Source: Nepenthes gracilis (taxonomy: Eukaryota > Streptophyta > Magnoliopsida > Caryophyllales > Nepenthaceae). Taken from it: a DNA stretch of 64,000 bases. The stretch is from assembly GCA_033239525.1 (NCBI GenBank), contig BSYO01000031.1, positions 930,001-994,000 of the forward strand, given 5' to 3'. This document shows positions 50,313-62,758 of this stretch, piece by piece; the first letter of the stretch is position 1; each line of letters begins with the position of its first letter. The notes below the pieces were generated by a model, which saw nothing but the letters and a program-made list of their open reading frames with translations, did no database searches and was not told the origin of the DNA. The position numbers were made by a program, and so were the translations under genes.

Positions 50313-50895
50313 AGGGGATGTGAGAGGAGGATTGGCTCTTATAGGTGCGCCCAATTGAGGGACAGTTCACTAGATGGATGACTGAGGTCCTGAATGTACT
50401 CGATTGAGGGCGACTCATTAGATGGAGGACTAAACTCCTAGGTACACTCAACTAAGAGGTGGCTCACTAGGTGGAGGATTGAGCTCTTGGAAGTGCCCAA
50501 TTGATGAGTGACTTATTAGGTAGAGGTCTGAGTTTCTTGGTGCGCTTGGCTAAAGGACGGCTCATTAGACGGAAGATTGGGCTCTTATGTGCGCCCGACT
50601 AAGGGGCGGCTCACTAAATGAAAAATTGAATTTTTGGGTGTGCTCAATTGAGAGGCGGCTCACTAAGAGGAGGATTGAGCTCCTGGATTTGCCCGACTAA
50701 GGGGCAGCTCATTAAGCAAAAGATTGAGCTCCTATGTGCATCCGATTGAGGGGCGGCTTACTAAACAGATGATTGAGCTCTTAGGTATGCCCGATTGAAG
50801 AGCGGCTCACTAAGTATAGAGGTATGAATTTTTTAGTACACCCTACTAAGAGGCGGCTCACTAGGTGAATGATTGAACTCTGGGTACACCCAACT
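50313..50895. repeat. 49-bp minisatellite, about 12 units
   Basis: The unit is close to GGGCGGCTCACTAAGTGGAG followed by GATTGAGCTCTTAGGTGCGC and CCGATTGAG. Units differ by about 10-30 percent, so the array is old. It is followed by LTR-element-like DNA with GACAGGGGGGATGCTAG near 50964. No gene crosses it. Confidence 0.9.
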
Positions 50896-52560
50896 ATAGG
50901 GCAAGGAGGAGAATCTTGCTTGCTGGATCTAGATTACTTCACCCTTCCCTAGAACTCCGTTTGACAGGGGGGATGCTAGCATGTTGGCTCAAGTGGCAGA
51001 GTGGGCCCCTGCTCGACTCCAGGATGTTTGCCTGAGAAGGCATGAGCAACCCACTGGATTCCTCTCCAGTAGCAAGCGAAGAGGAGCGACCAGCATATTT
51101 ATGTATTTGTAGTCACTAATCTAAAGAGATAAAAGGTAATAAAAATGTGAATTGAATACTCAACAAGTATCTATATATAATATATATAATAAATTGACTC
51201 GTCCATAAATAGAATAAAGGGATTTAAAACGTATTTGAAAACCTATGAAAAGTCGAAATTCAAATGTCCAATGAATCAAACCAACGAAAATATGAATATG
51301 GTTCATACTTAAAAGCATAATCCTAATAATTCAAAGTGAAACTATAATTTCTAAATGCACAAAACCAACTGAATTTCAATTGTTGGCAAAACTTACGAAT
51401 CTCAATCGAAATCTTAAATACAAATCAATACAAGTAAAACATATCATGAATCTAAAAGATATACAATTTGAAGAATCAAAGATTAAAAGGCTAACTTGAT
51501 GAAGGGTTATACCTACTCCTAATAACCTTAGGCTATATCATTATTATTTTGACTTGCAAGCAGAGTTATCTACATACTTTCTCTTATAGTTGGGAATAAA
51601 GCCACTATCTTTTACCACTCGTAAAATGGTGTACTCTTTAAATCTATCTGATATATTAAGATATTCGAATAAATTAGTTTTATTTAATTTCTCACAATGG
51701 TTTTTATAAAAATACAAATGAGGATATTCGAATAAATTTATAATACACAATTATTTTTGATATATTTAAATTTAACTTAAAATAAATGGATAATACCAAT
51801 TAATAGAACAAGGAACCGAGCAGTACAAGCTTAGTTCAAACATATCGGTAAGAAAAAAGTTCCACTAATATCTAAAATCATAACCATATCAAATATGTAT
51901 AAAAATCTAATTGATATAGTATTTCTAAATTATACAAATCATAATAAATTAAAATATACAAAGTATCCTACACACAAGTCCCAAATATAAATCAAAATAC
52001 AATATAAGTAAACAAATATTTTTAAATCTATTTCATCTGAATCCTACAAGTAATTTATGACTATCTAATATGAAATAGTTAAAAATATAAAAATTATAAG
52101 AATAAAACTCAAAAACTATATATATATAATAGACAATTACAAATGTCCATAAAATAAAACGAAGAATAGAAAATCATAAACACATGTGAAATCTAATATT
52201 TTAAATATTTCAAATTTACAATTTAAATTATGATTTTGTACGTAAAATTTGTAATATATATACGAATATCAAAAAATACAAACCGTATGAAATCATTTAA
52301 AATCCAAATCATATAATTTTAAAATTTTCAAATGTCCTAAGTTATATTAATCTGACTATTGTGTCAAATTTTGAAATTTTTAAAAGAGTGAATCACTTTA
52401 AAACATAAGACATGATACAATACAAAATCCAAAAACCAAATTAAACTAAAATCTGAGAATCAATGGCCAAAAGGTCAATTTTAAAAAATGGCTATACATA
52501 TTCTCGATAATTTTCAGTCAAAATAGCACTATTTATACTTATAAGCGGGTTGTCTATAGT
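50896..52560. other. noncoding DNA, possibly retroelement-derived
   Basis: 50896-51100 is GC-richer with a purine tract; 51110-52560 is AT-rich. ATACTCAACAAGTATC at 51155 and ATGTTCAATAAGTATC at 52650 are related and lie in similar contexts, hinting at a duplicated element. No coding sequence is supported. Confidence 0.4.
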
Positions 52561-52564
52561 TCAT

Positions 52565-54345
52565 GAGATGCCACGTCAGATCTCATCCAGCTTCGATTGA
52601 GATCTAAGCCTTCTACTTTGAAAGGAAGAAAAGAAAAAAACGTGAGTTAAATGTTCAATAAGTATCGTCATGTATATGTATAAAACAGTACATGTAAATT
52701 AGAGAGATAGCTCATTTAAAATCCAAAAAACTCCACCACTATACCGAAACCACAACACATCTACAATAGATGCAAATTAAAATTCAATCTGCTTATTATA
52801 ACGGTTATGTTTTAGGCCGACAGCTCTAAACCATTACATATTATTGGCACTGGGTTACATTTTAGGCTTACAATTCTTGTCCAACTTAATATTATCATCG
52901 GCTATAATTTAGGTATGTAATTTGTTGCCATCTCATATCATCAGCTTCATTAATTTAGCTATATTTTAGGCCTACAATTCTCGACCATCTTTTCATCATT
53001 ATTGACTACAATTTCAACCTATAACTCTTAGCCATCTTATCATTAATATCGGTTATAGTTTCAACTTACAACTCTCAACCCACTTAATATCATCATCGAC
53101 TACATTTTAGACTTACATCTCTTGACCATTTTATTATTATTATCAGTTACAATTTTAGATTGTAACTCTCAACCATCTCATATCATTAAATCCCTACTAC
53201 ATTTTAGGTCTATAACTTTCGACCATCTCATATTATTGGATCTTGACAATATTTTAGTTTTATAACTCTCAGTCAACTCTTTATATGAGACATCGACCCA
53301 TTCGGGGTTGCGAACCACTACGGTCTCACACAAATCGACCTACCAGGTCTTAGACCACCACGGTCTCGCACAAACTGACAAATTGGGTCTTACACCACAA
53401 AGGTCCCGTATTAATATACTCTTATTCTCGCCCTTTATCACCTCTACCCCACCGTTTAACTCTCTATATGTCGAAACTTCCATCTACCTCGTGAGATTTC
53501 GAATTGGTACAGCCCAAAACCACTACTCCTTGCCCAAGCTCCTACATCACAACTTCTAGATAACGGAAAAATCCTCCAAAATCATCAATCCCGATCAAAG
53601 CCATCGAATGATAAGTAAATCACACATACATGCATAGGATAAACAAACGTAGTGCATAAAAATAGTATACATATTATAAAAATCTCTAAACATAAATAAA
53701 CATCATTACACACAAAATTAGATAAAGAATATGACTTACAGATATTTGTCTCGACTTTATAAGAAGTAGATCAGAAGAAAGGATGCTTCGATGTACCCGA
53801 ACTGCATGTTCTCTCTCCTCTACCACGCATCCTTTCTCTCTCTTCCCGTGAGGCTTTTCTCTCCTGCCGCACCAGGCACACCTCACTTGTGAGCCACCAC
53901 TACCTCTACCTTGCCTTCTCACTCGATTGCTGACCTTTCTCGGCACGCTCTCTCTCCTCACGTGCCATCGCTGCCCCTACCTCCTCTCTCGGCTACTGAC
54001 CTTTTTTGATGCGCTCGCTCTCCTTGTTGAGCGCTGCTGCTGCCTCTGCCTCCTCTCTTGGCAGCTGCCTCCTCTTTTTCTCTTTCTTCCTCTATCGCGT
54101 GCTGCCTCTCGTGAGCGAAACCCTCCTCCTTTCTCTCTCATCTCTCTCTCCTCTCTTTCATCTCTTTTATTTTTCCCTACTTTTGCCCGAAGCCACACCA
54201 TATTTCTTTATTTTTTCCTTTTTTTCTCTATTATTATTATTATTATTATTATTATATTTCTATTTTCTATTTTCTTTTCTTTCATAATCTAATGCACCCC
54301 AATTAATCCAAAATAAATTAAATAGAGGGTTAGAATGTTACATGA
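52565..54345 (-). mobile_element. LTR-like block, minus orientation
   Basis: On the minus strand it starts TGTAACATTCTAACCC at 54345. It includes a GA-rich part (CT-rich on plus, 53810-54200), three units of about 45 bp with GGTCT..ACCAC.ACGGTCTC (53293-53410) and the 47-bp array. The left border is a guess. Open frames in the CT-rich part are low-complexity. Confidence 0.4.
52803..53275. repeat. 47-bp minisatellite, about 10 units
   Basis: The unit is near GGCTACATTTTAGGCCTACA then ACTCTCGACCATCTCATATC and ATTATC. Its length is close to that of the 49-bp array but the sequence is unrelated. Confidence 0.85.
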
Positions 54346-54899
54346 AAATCGATGTCTAACACACTGACTAATTAAAATGCTAATTTTAAGAAATAATTAC
54401 ACATATTTTTAATATTTTTAGATTGAAATACCATTATTTAAACCCGCAGTGTGGACAATCTATGTATTGCTAATTATAAATGGGATCAAATGTTACTTTT
54501 ATTTACCACCCGTAGATAATAGGTGTAATCCTCATATGCCTAATATATTACAATACTCGAATATATATACAGTTAGTTTCTTATAATGGTTCTAAAAAAA
54601 TGAATAGAGGATTTTATAACAAATAATCAATTTTTTTTTTATTTTTTTAAAAAAAGTGTAAATATAAAATTTCTTTATCCTATGGAATGTGTCAAACTCA
54701 GATCAAATAAATACTAAAATTTTTACTAAAAATGTGATGAACACTTAATTTTATATTTTTATTTTCATTTATCTGGTGTTATTTTTAATAATTTTTATAT
54801 AAATTATATAATTAAGTTATATATTTTAATTATGTAGGTTTTATTTTTTGAGTAAAAATTTTAAAATAAAATAAATAAATTGACCATATAAAGCCTTTA

Positions 54900-56460
54900 T
54901 TTTGTCGATCTACGCCGTTGATCAGAAAAAAAGAGTATAGTCAAAATTTTAAATTGTTAAAATATATATATATAGATTTAAAAAAAAAAAAAATATATAT
55001 ATACTTAAAAAATAAAACAAAACAAAAAAAGAAAAAAAAATAATAAAAAATATAAATATAGGTGGCAGTGTGCATGCCACGTATAAGGAAGGGAAAAAAA
55101 AAAAGAAAGAAATGAAGAAGAGAAAAGCTGGGTGTGCACTAGCAGGCGGCAGCAGCAGAAGAAATGAGAGCAGCTGGGCGTGCATCTGAAAAAGGGAAGG
55201 AGAGGAATGCGAAGGTGCAGGGGAGGCGGCGAATGAGCTGGAGAATGCCAGAGAAAAAAATAATGAAAAAAAATATTTTCACCCTTCTCTATAAATAGCC
55301 AAAGAGGGAAGCGGCTCAACAAGGAGGGCGGGGACTCTGCCTCAGGCAGAGGAAAGGAGAAATTTTGGGCGGGGAACTGAGGGTGAGCAGCGGCTCTGCC
55401 TCAGGCGGAGAATTGGAAAGCAGAGAGGAATCTGGAGAGAGAGCGCAAGCTGAGGGCTTGGCCTTTGCTGAAGGAACGGTACGGGAGAGAAAGCGCGAGC
55501 TGGAGGCTGAAGTTAGGAATAGGAGAGTGAGAGGGATTTAGGGAATCGAAAGAGAAAAGCAGAGAGACGAAGGAGTTGCAGAGAAGCAGACAGACAGAAG
55601 GGAAAGTGAGTGAGAGAAGCAGAGAGGGAGTGAGTGGAGAGAGAGAGAGAGTAGGAGGACGAAGGAGAGAGAGTGAGTGGAAAGAGAGAGAGGGTTTTGG
55701 GAGGGGAGTTGTTTTATTTTATTTTATTTTTATAAAAATTAATTTCTTTTAGTGAGCCTGCTTTAAATCCATCGTGTCGTATCTGTGAATTTTAGTTTAA
55801 AATAAAGTCTAATTTTGAATTAGCCCTACTCCGTTAGTTTGTGTTGTTTGTTTTATCTTATTGATTGATTTAGTTTCAAATTAATATCAAAATTTTATAA
55901 TTTTATAGTACGTTATATTACGAAAATCAATATATTATGACTAATCATCACAATTATCTAATTTCTAACATCTAACATCTAATAATTTTATTTTTTTGTT
56001 ATTTAATTTTTTACATTTTATTTATTTTTTGAGTTTTGGATGACTTTGACACCGCCGTTTTTACGATCTTATAATTATGCTATTTAGTTCTTACACTTTA
56101 TTTATTATCTTTTTTTTATTCCGAGCCTTAGATTGCTGGTATTTTTATATTTCTGTACTTTTATTTTTTACACTTTAACTTTTATTACTGTGGGACGGCA
56201 CAGACACCAAAAGTATTTTAATTTTTAGCAATTTAAAATTCATTGTTTAGCATTTTGTATCTTTTAGTTAACTTGAGAGCCGTACTACAGTCGTTACGGT
56301 CACTCTAATCATCACCAATTTGATACTTTTATTTTTCTTTAATATTTAAATATATATATATAATAGTTACGAAATTAATTTTGTATAGAAAATTAGCTCC
56401 CCGTGGATATGATACTTGACTTACTAGAAAAACTACACCGAACCTTGGTATACATGTGAG
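54900..56460 (+). mobile_element. LTR-like block with TATA box and GA-rich leader
   Basis: CTCTATAAATAGCC (55288) precedes a GC-richer stretch with a repeated GGCTCTGCCTCAGGC (two related copies near 55335 and 55392) and a GA-rich leader (55430-55700). CTCCCCGTGGATATGATAC near 56397 resembles sequence at the 3' border of some plant gypsy LTRs. Borders are uncertain and no gene is present. Confidence 0.4.
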
Positions 56461-57384
56461 GTTAAAAATACCATACATGTTGAGGTTCGGTCAAAATACT
56501 TACATAAAATGTCACATATAAGGTTAAATGCATGTATATTATGACTCTTTTTATAAATATTTTTATATATGAATATAATTCTTTAAAATATTTATATGTT
56601 CAATAAAAAACAAATAAAATTTTTAAATGTTCAATAAAATCTAATAAAGCTTATAAATATTCGGGGAAAAAATATACACGTAGCAATATTCAAAATAAGG
56701 ACATAAAGAGTGACATATATATACAGTAACAATAATAATAAACAAAATAAAATTATTTTAAAAATAGATCAAAGATATACTTATCTAAAAAATCTAATCT
56801 CATAGATTTAATATGAAAAGGCTCCAAAACCACCTTCATTCTCTATCATGTTCTTTCTCTTCTTATTATTTCTCTCTTTTCTTTTCATTCTTTCCTTTTA
56901 TTTTCCCGCACAAAATGGTTGAAAATCAGGGCAAATAGCCCTTAAATACCCAATCAGCACACAAGTGCTATATCAAGCATCAACCAAACACACAGGTACA
57001 ACTTAGGCACTAACATTTTCTCTTAATCGTGCATAAGTATCACAATAGGCACATCATAGGTATCATGTGTGCTGTCTAATCCACACACGAGTGTCCCATA
57101 AGACGCTTATTAGGCACATAATTGTTGTCTCAAATACGCACAAGTGTGGTGATAAGTGTTAATAATTATCTTCAAATTTAATTTTTTTCTTAAATTTTTA
57201 TTATACAATTATTATATAAATTGATCTAATACATATTAATAATAATGTCACGATATACTGATAGGAAAATCGGGCATTACATGATATTCTAGCAAAAATA
57301 ATATATCAGTTTTGTCTACAAGCAATTGACCTTTATTTGGATTGCAGGCCAAGTAATATATTTTAAAGGTTGTGGTATGATATG
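56461..57384. other. AT-rich DNA, no gene seen
   Basis: Contains CACA-rich stretches such as AGGTACAACTTAGGCAC (56990-57150) that look loosely repetitive, but no coding sequence. Confidence 0.5.
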
Positions 57385-57424
57385 TTTTGTAAGATTTTGC
57401 AAATAAATTATCAAATAAAAATAC
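57385..57424. repeat. 40-bp direct repeat, left copy
   Basis: Identical over 40 bases to 58486-58525 (begins TTTTGTAAGATTTTGC, ends AATAAAAATAC). It flanks the LTR-like insertion between. Confidence 0.9.
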
Positions 57425-58449
57425 TGTTAGAGACATTTGTCTTATTGGCATATTCCGTGACCATATGTTTCATTGTTTTGATGTCGGGTTGTGGGTTGTC
57501 GGGTTAAAGTTCGTTCGATCCGATCTCCACACGCTCGAGCCCGCCCAAAGGCCGCCGCTCGCGCTTTGTGCTCGCTAATGCTCGAGCCTAAAACCAGAAC
57601 CTCCCCCTTTCGCATGCTCGATGGCCGCCGAGCCGAAATCCCGAGAATGGGGGCCGCCATCGCGTGGCTCTATCCGGCTGAAGCGCCCGCGGTTTCCCAC
57701 GAAACCCTACGGCCACATCACAAGCTTCGAGCCTGCTCGGCCGGCGGCCCAACGGGCAGATTTTTGAACGTATTTTTTGACTCCTCTATAAATATTGGCT
57801 TATATTTTTGAAACCCTAAGGACGTCATAAGCTCTCTTGACAGATTATTTTGAGCCCCCATTTGAGAAGAAAGCCTTTCATGCTCCATTAATCTTGCTTC
57901 TCTTGAGAAAACTCTATACTACAAGATTGATCTACATGCTATAGAAGTTTTCTCACCAATTTTCTTTCACCTTTTAAACTTTGCCTTCTACCATCGTTGG
58001 AGACGTTGGTTCGTGAAGAAGGAGACTCGTTCGTGATTGGCGATTCAAGTGGCACGAGAGGGAAGAGTGGCTTGAAGACCTAGGAAGGTGTCGGTTCAGC
58101 TCATTCGCTGAGCAAATCCAAGGAGTTCCTTGGTAGGGATCACGTGTCGGGAGTAAGTCGGGAGTAAGTCGCCAGGTTAGGCCGTTACCACCACTGTAAG
58201 TTGATTTTCATAGTGCATTGCTTCCCCGCCGTTGAAGCCGGGTGTTTTTCTCGATCACGAGTGGGTATCGAAGTTTCACTTCGTCACCAAAATCGGGTCT
58301 TTATTATTGTTGTTCATTATTATATACATATTGTGCACGCTTATTAGCCGCTTATACATTTAGTAGTTAAATATCCCTTACGCCAGATCGGATATTTAAT
58401 TTAATTAATTTATTTTATTCTTCCGCTTATACTTGTAAAGGGTTAAACA
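57425..58449 (+). mobile_element. LTR-like insertion between 40-bp direct repeats
   Basis: Starts TGTTAGAGACATTTG and ends GGGTTAAACA (TG...CA, 1025 bp). TCTATAAATATTGG at 57783 is a likely TATA box. The first 350 bases are GC-rich, unlike the flanks. The ORFs over it on both strands have no family resemblance. Thirty-six further bases separate its end from the right direct repeat. Confidence 0.6.
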
Positions 58450-58485
58450 CTAGAAGACCAAAACGCTTTTTGTAAGATAATTATT

Positions 58486-58525
58486 TTTTGTAAGATTTTG
58501 CAAATAAATTATCAAATAAAAATAC
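58486..58525. repeat. 40-bp direct repeat, right copy
   Basis: Perfect match to 57385-57424. It is much longer than the 4-6 bp duplication expected for LTR integration. Confidence 0.9.
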
Positions 58526-59459
58526 AAAAACATGTGAAACGGTCGATAACTCTATAAAAGAAAATGTTCTCCATAAGCTTTGAAGATCTAGGCTACCCCA
58601 CAAAAAGCCAAGTAGTGGATAATAAATAAAAAGGCTCAATTGAAGAATTATAGAGAAGTAGGTGGTAGACAATAATTAACTACCAAAGTAACCAAAATAG
58701 TTGCAGAGCACATTGAATAATAACTATTTCGTAGCGGACTTGGTTAGCTCATTTATCAGTCAAATTAGTGATAAAGACATAAATAGTAAGAAATAACGGT
58801 TTTTGCTTGAGGCCAAATTTCAATCATATTTTGAGCAAAAACCACTAAAAGAATTTTGTTACTTGAGCTAATCTCTAGCCAATTTTAAAGGAATATTGAA
58901 GCATATAGAATCAATCTTCAATGATAACAATTTATCATTAAATTTGATAATAAAATGTTCTAATAAAACCCTTATGCATTGCGGAATATAACTGAGTTGT
59001 ACGGATTAAGGGTGTTCACAGTCTAGATATTTGAACTGTAAATTGTTCTTTTATTCGAATCAATTTGATCAGTTTGGGAAACTCTACTGTTTAACTAGCC
59101 AAACGGTTAACCGGTTAATCGGTTCAACTATGTCAATTAATCTATTTTAAATTTTATAACATTTTATTTAAATTACAAATATATGAATAAAATTAAAATT
59201 ATAAAATACTCAAATAACATTTTAATACATAAACAATAACTTCTTCTAATGATTTGACAATAAATTACAAATGATATAACTTTCATTCGTATCTGAATAA
59301 TTATATATATATATTGATATATTTATATATTATCGGTTTGGGTGCCAACTAGTTAAAAAATTATTAATCCAAAATCGAACTGAAACCTATAAATTTTTAA
59401 TATATCAATCTGATGCATTTTGGAACCAAATTTAGAACGGTTCGGCTTACGTCGATCGT
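58526..59459. other. AT-rich DNA with a possible MITE piece
   Basis: No gene is seen. GGGTGTTCACAGTC at 59009 and GGTTAACCGGTTAATCGGTT to ACGGTTCGGCTTACG (59105-59451) resemble plant MITEs with a GTTCACGGTTCGG end, cut by the LTR at 59460. Confidence 0.35.
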
Positions 59460-60434
59460 TGAATCTGGCTCCGTCCACCGAATATGGGCCCTGCACACCA
59501 CTAAAACAAACGAAAGGTCAGGTGCAGACGGGATGTTATCCCATCGAAAGTATTTCAACGCTCAAGTTAGTAAAATAGCATTCCAAGAATCGAGAAGGTA
59601 AATTAAAGAGCGTAATGAGGGTAAGAAGTAGAGAGTGTTTGTAGGGATGATTTGGCTCTCGTTGGGAGATATTAATGTTGCTCGTGAGGAGCATCGATTC
59701 CTGTCTTCGGGTTTCTAGGAATCGTAGCGATAGGAAATAAAGAGAGTGTGGGCGTTCTGAAAGTGTGAAAGCTTGAGAGGATGTTGAGCAAACTCTAAAG
59801 GATTCCACTGGAAAAAGGAACGTGAATGTGAGAGCAACTCAAGTAGGTATGAGAACGCTTGTTTGCTTTAAGAAGGCGTGCCTTGGAGTGTGGACTCCAT
59901 GACCTTCTTATAGTTAAGAAGTTGGGCATCCTTCCTTAGGCAGGAGTGTTTGATTCCAGCGCTCTGTTAGAATAGCTTCCTTTCTTGGGGTTGACATTAA
60001 TGGCGGTAACAGCTCCTTAGAAGGATTGCCTTCCTTCTGTGTTTTGTAACGGTTAGGGTTTATAGCAAATAGTGGAGAGAATCTAGTGCTTTTCTCATGG
60101 AGTGTGTGCTAAATCTGCTGATAACCATTACTATAGAAGTTGCCTTTTGGGTGGCGCAAAATTAGGGAAGAAAGCCATTACTGGTCACAGACGAGAATGT
60201 AGGTCAAATTGGGCCTGGCCCTCATAAGGCATGTTCGTGAGTAGGCCCACTGTAGTGCCGCTGGTCAACAGAAATGTTGACTGTTCTTTGCACCAGTGGC
60301 CCATCCTTACGTTGGCTTCCTTGGCTTTTCGTCCGGTCAACGGTTCGCGTTGACCACCTAAGCTTATATGTGGGCTCTTATGGATTTGGGCCGTTCTTCC
60401 TTTTTGGGCTAGCATACTATAGGCGTACCCATCA
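59460..60434 (-). mobile_element. 3' LTR of a second Tat-like element
   Basis: On the minus strand it starts TGATGGGTACGCC at 60434, carries TATAAGAAGGTCATGG and CCAAGGCACGCCTTC, and ends CCAGATTCA at 59460. It matches the LTRs at 3772-5123 and 46857-47844. Its own body lies to the right on the minus strand. No gene is in it; long open frames are coincidental. Confidence 0.65.
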
Positions 60435-60449
60435 CTAGCCCCCCATACT
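60435..60449 (-). other. polypurine-like tract before 3' LTR
   Basis: AGTATGGGGGGCTAG on the minus strand directly precedes TGATGGGT, mirroring the left-hand element (1125-1138). Confidence 0.5.
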
Positions 60450-60528
60450 GATAGTCTGAATTCGGATCTCTAGCATGTTCATGATAGGTCGCCTGACTTG
60501 GCGTCCATCAAGATCCATTGACTGGAAC

Positions 60529-60680
60529 CGTTGACCGTCCTAGCCAGAATCTGGAGAACTGTTGCAGGAAATGTTGATAGGATTCGTTAACCGTCTAGGC
60601 CAAGATCCGAATAACCTACTAAATGAATTGTTGATCGGATTCGTTGACCATCTAAGCCAAGATTCGAAGAACCCGTGGGA
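60529..60680. repeat. 57-bp tandem repeat, about 2.7 units
   Basis: Units contain CGTTGACC.TCTAAGCCAAGA and TGTTGATCGGATT. It is the reversed equivalent of the 628-968 array, with fewer units. Confidence 0.8.
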
Positions 60681-60984
60681 ACGGAGGGACGCGCCATCAT
60701 TAGCCGTTTTGTCAAATGAAAAGTTGGCCACATGTCTGCACACGGTGAGTTGAAGATCTGGTAATTAATGTACCGGGGGATCTGATTCATCAGTGTCCAT
60801 TCAGGAGGTGCCACATGGCAGTAATGATGACACTTGTTTACAAGAAGATTACTTTGGCTAGCTTTCACACTGCTTTTAAGTTGCCCGTCCATTTCATTTT
60901 TGAATTTTTTACGCTCTCCTTCATCTTCCCTGAGTAAGAATTTTTTCTAAGTGTAGCACAATCTTCTTCCTTACTTCCATATCC

Positions 60985-61635
60985 ATGGCCTCCGTTACAC
61001 AGATAGTTTCGATCCTCACAGAGACTGACCTGAAGGAGTTGTACGTGGAGTACAATGTTCCTAAAGCGATCGTTCCTCGTGTTCTCGGCAAGGAGGGCAG
61101 GGCATGCTCACCGCCCGAAGGCTGTGTCACCATTTATGAGGTCCATTTGAGGAGTGAGTTACGCCTTCCCATTCCTGACTAGTTACTGGAGATTTTGACA
61201 ACTCTCAAAGTTCCTATTACACAGTTCCACGCTAATATTGTGTGATACCTGTACACGTTCTGCATTTTCCTTCGTCTGTATTCGAAGAAGTTGACAGTGG
61301 AGATGGTGAGGGTCCTGTTCAAGTTCAACCAGGGAGCAGAGTGGATCTCTTAGCCCTACGTGGTGGCCTCCAGATCAACACCGCCATTTATGACTCCTTG
61401 AAGAACGGGTTTTTTTTTTGTTTATGTGGACGGATCGTGGCCGTTGGCCAGGGAATGGGGTAAGGTGCCTGAGGTTTACACTGGGACTCTCCCTGAGGTG
61501 GAGACGGAGTCCTTGGAGTGGCTCTTCGAGTTGGTGGAGAAATACCGTTTAGATTTTCGGAGAGACCACTTGGTCTCTCGTAATGAGGCCAAGAAGGCCA
61601 AGTGTGGGCTTCCGGTACCACAGCAAAGGCGATGA
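60985..61635 (+). pseudogene. decayed antisense ORF of Tat-like element, gypsy-type domain
   Basis: One frame reads 217 codons with internal stops at about 61180, 61243, 61351 and 61396. The first 65 codons are open (MASVTQIVSILTETDLKEL onward) and align with the left-hand copy (364-1). The last part encodes LFELVEKYRLDFRRDHLVSR. The family is the putative gypsy-type transposon domain of unknown function. It runs opposite to its LTR. A poly-T run at 61411-61419 may have grown after inactivation. Confidence 0.7.
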
Positions 61636-62061
61636 AGGCCTCCAAGAGGAGGAGGATCGGGGCTCTCGCAATCAAGGAGCCAACCTGCGATGGTTCTCCC
61701 ACCAATCCAACAACAATGGTCATCATTAGCAAAGGCTCTCAGTCCGAAAGTCGTTCGCCCCAATTCACACTAGGGCAGCGCCACCAAGCATTTACTATCG
61801 TGTAAGGGTGGATTAGACTTTGCATGACATCCGGGTAAACCCTGATGTCCACTCAAAGGCTCAAGTCCTTCAAAAAACGTCTACAACATCTTAAGTAAGG
61901 CAGACGACCAACCTATGCGCATAGAGTTGGCCGGAAAACATAGCATCAGAGAAGTAAAAATTACAATAAAGGCAAAATACACGTAAAGTTAATGAAACAG
62001 CCGTTTTATTGATTATATTCACTTGACAATACATCAGTTGCAAAAACCAGGATTACAAAAA

Positions 62062-62319
62062 CTAAGCAGGAGCGGAGTTCCAAGAAGAAGGCGCTGGCGA
62101 TCTGCTGTTGACCGGGGGCTCCCCCACGAGGCAATCATGACGTTGAGTGGAATGGTTCTCTAGTTTGAGGAATTCGATTGGAAAGTTGGGATCAATTAGT
62201 CGGGCAATACGCCAACTAATATTGATCCCCTCACATAACCGCACCAATAGCATATTCTCGACCTTATGGGGACGGATACGAGTGGCCAACTGATTCTCTG
62301 GAGTGGCCATCTGTCTCAT
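62062..62319 (-). CDS. unrecognised retroelement-associated ORF
   Basis: An 85-codon frame from an ATG at 62319 that is open further upstream to a stop near 62386. It encodes ENQLATRIRPHKVENMLLV and IARLIDPNFPIEFLKLENHS and ends in a P/S-rich tail. I do not recognise the family. It is probably part of the transposon. The frame lacks disabling changes, but its length is not exceptional for this GC content. Confidence 0.3.
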   Translation of the reverse strand: MRQMATPENQLATRIRPHKVENMLLVRLCEGINISWRIARLIDPNFPIEFLKLENHSTQRHDCLVGEPPVNSRSPAPSSWNSAPA

Positions 62320-62758
62320 AAGTTGGTTAAGGCGCAGCGTAGTATAGTTAGCCTCTTCTTTTAGACAGGCCTCTTTAGAGGATCAATCGGCCTGACGACC
62401 TCAAGGCCTAGACGGCCCCCAGTATCTATCTCATCAACCTAATGACCTTGGTATTTGGGAGGATCAGAGCGATGGGGCCCACTCTCAGAGAAATGATCGA
62501 TCCAATTCCAGGGAGCCAGCCCAAAGGGGTCAGGCTGGGTAGCAAAGCTTCTCTCAAAACTTACGATTCGCTTCCGTCCTTCGCTCTTCAACTAAATAGA
62601 GCATCTCGGAGCCCTATAGAATGCAAAAGCTCTCCGGCACTCCATCTCTCATTCGACCAGCCTGTAGTAGTTTTCCGGACTGAGAAGCTCTCTGGTGTTC
62701 TAGTCGAATTGAGGAGCATTCCGGCTCTCTAGCCAGTCACCTTCGTTGCCAGACCTTC

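Noticed and set aside
53927..54292. 121-codon plus-strand frame, rich in L and S
   Set aside because: It is encoded by a CT-rich low-complexity stretch, and the opposite strand is equally open. It lies in an LTR-like block.
54949..55322. Overlapping F- and S-rich minus-strand frames
   Set aside because: Produced by A-rich and GA-rich DNA. No domain or conserved motif, and a TATA-like LTR promoter lies inside.
57442..57811. GC-rich frames on both strands
   Set aside because: They lie in the U3-like part of an LTR-like insertion and lack any family resemblance.
60181..60420. Minus-strand frame with KSPHISLGGQREPL
   Set aside because: It falls within the Tat-like LTR and is not shared with the other LTR copies.
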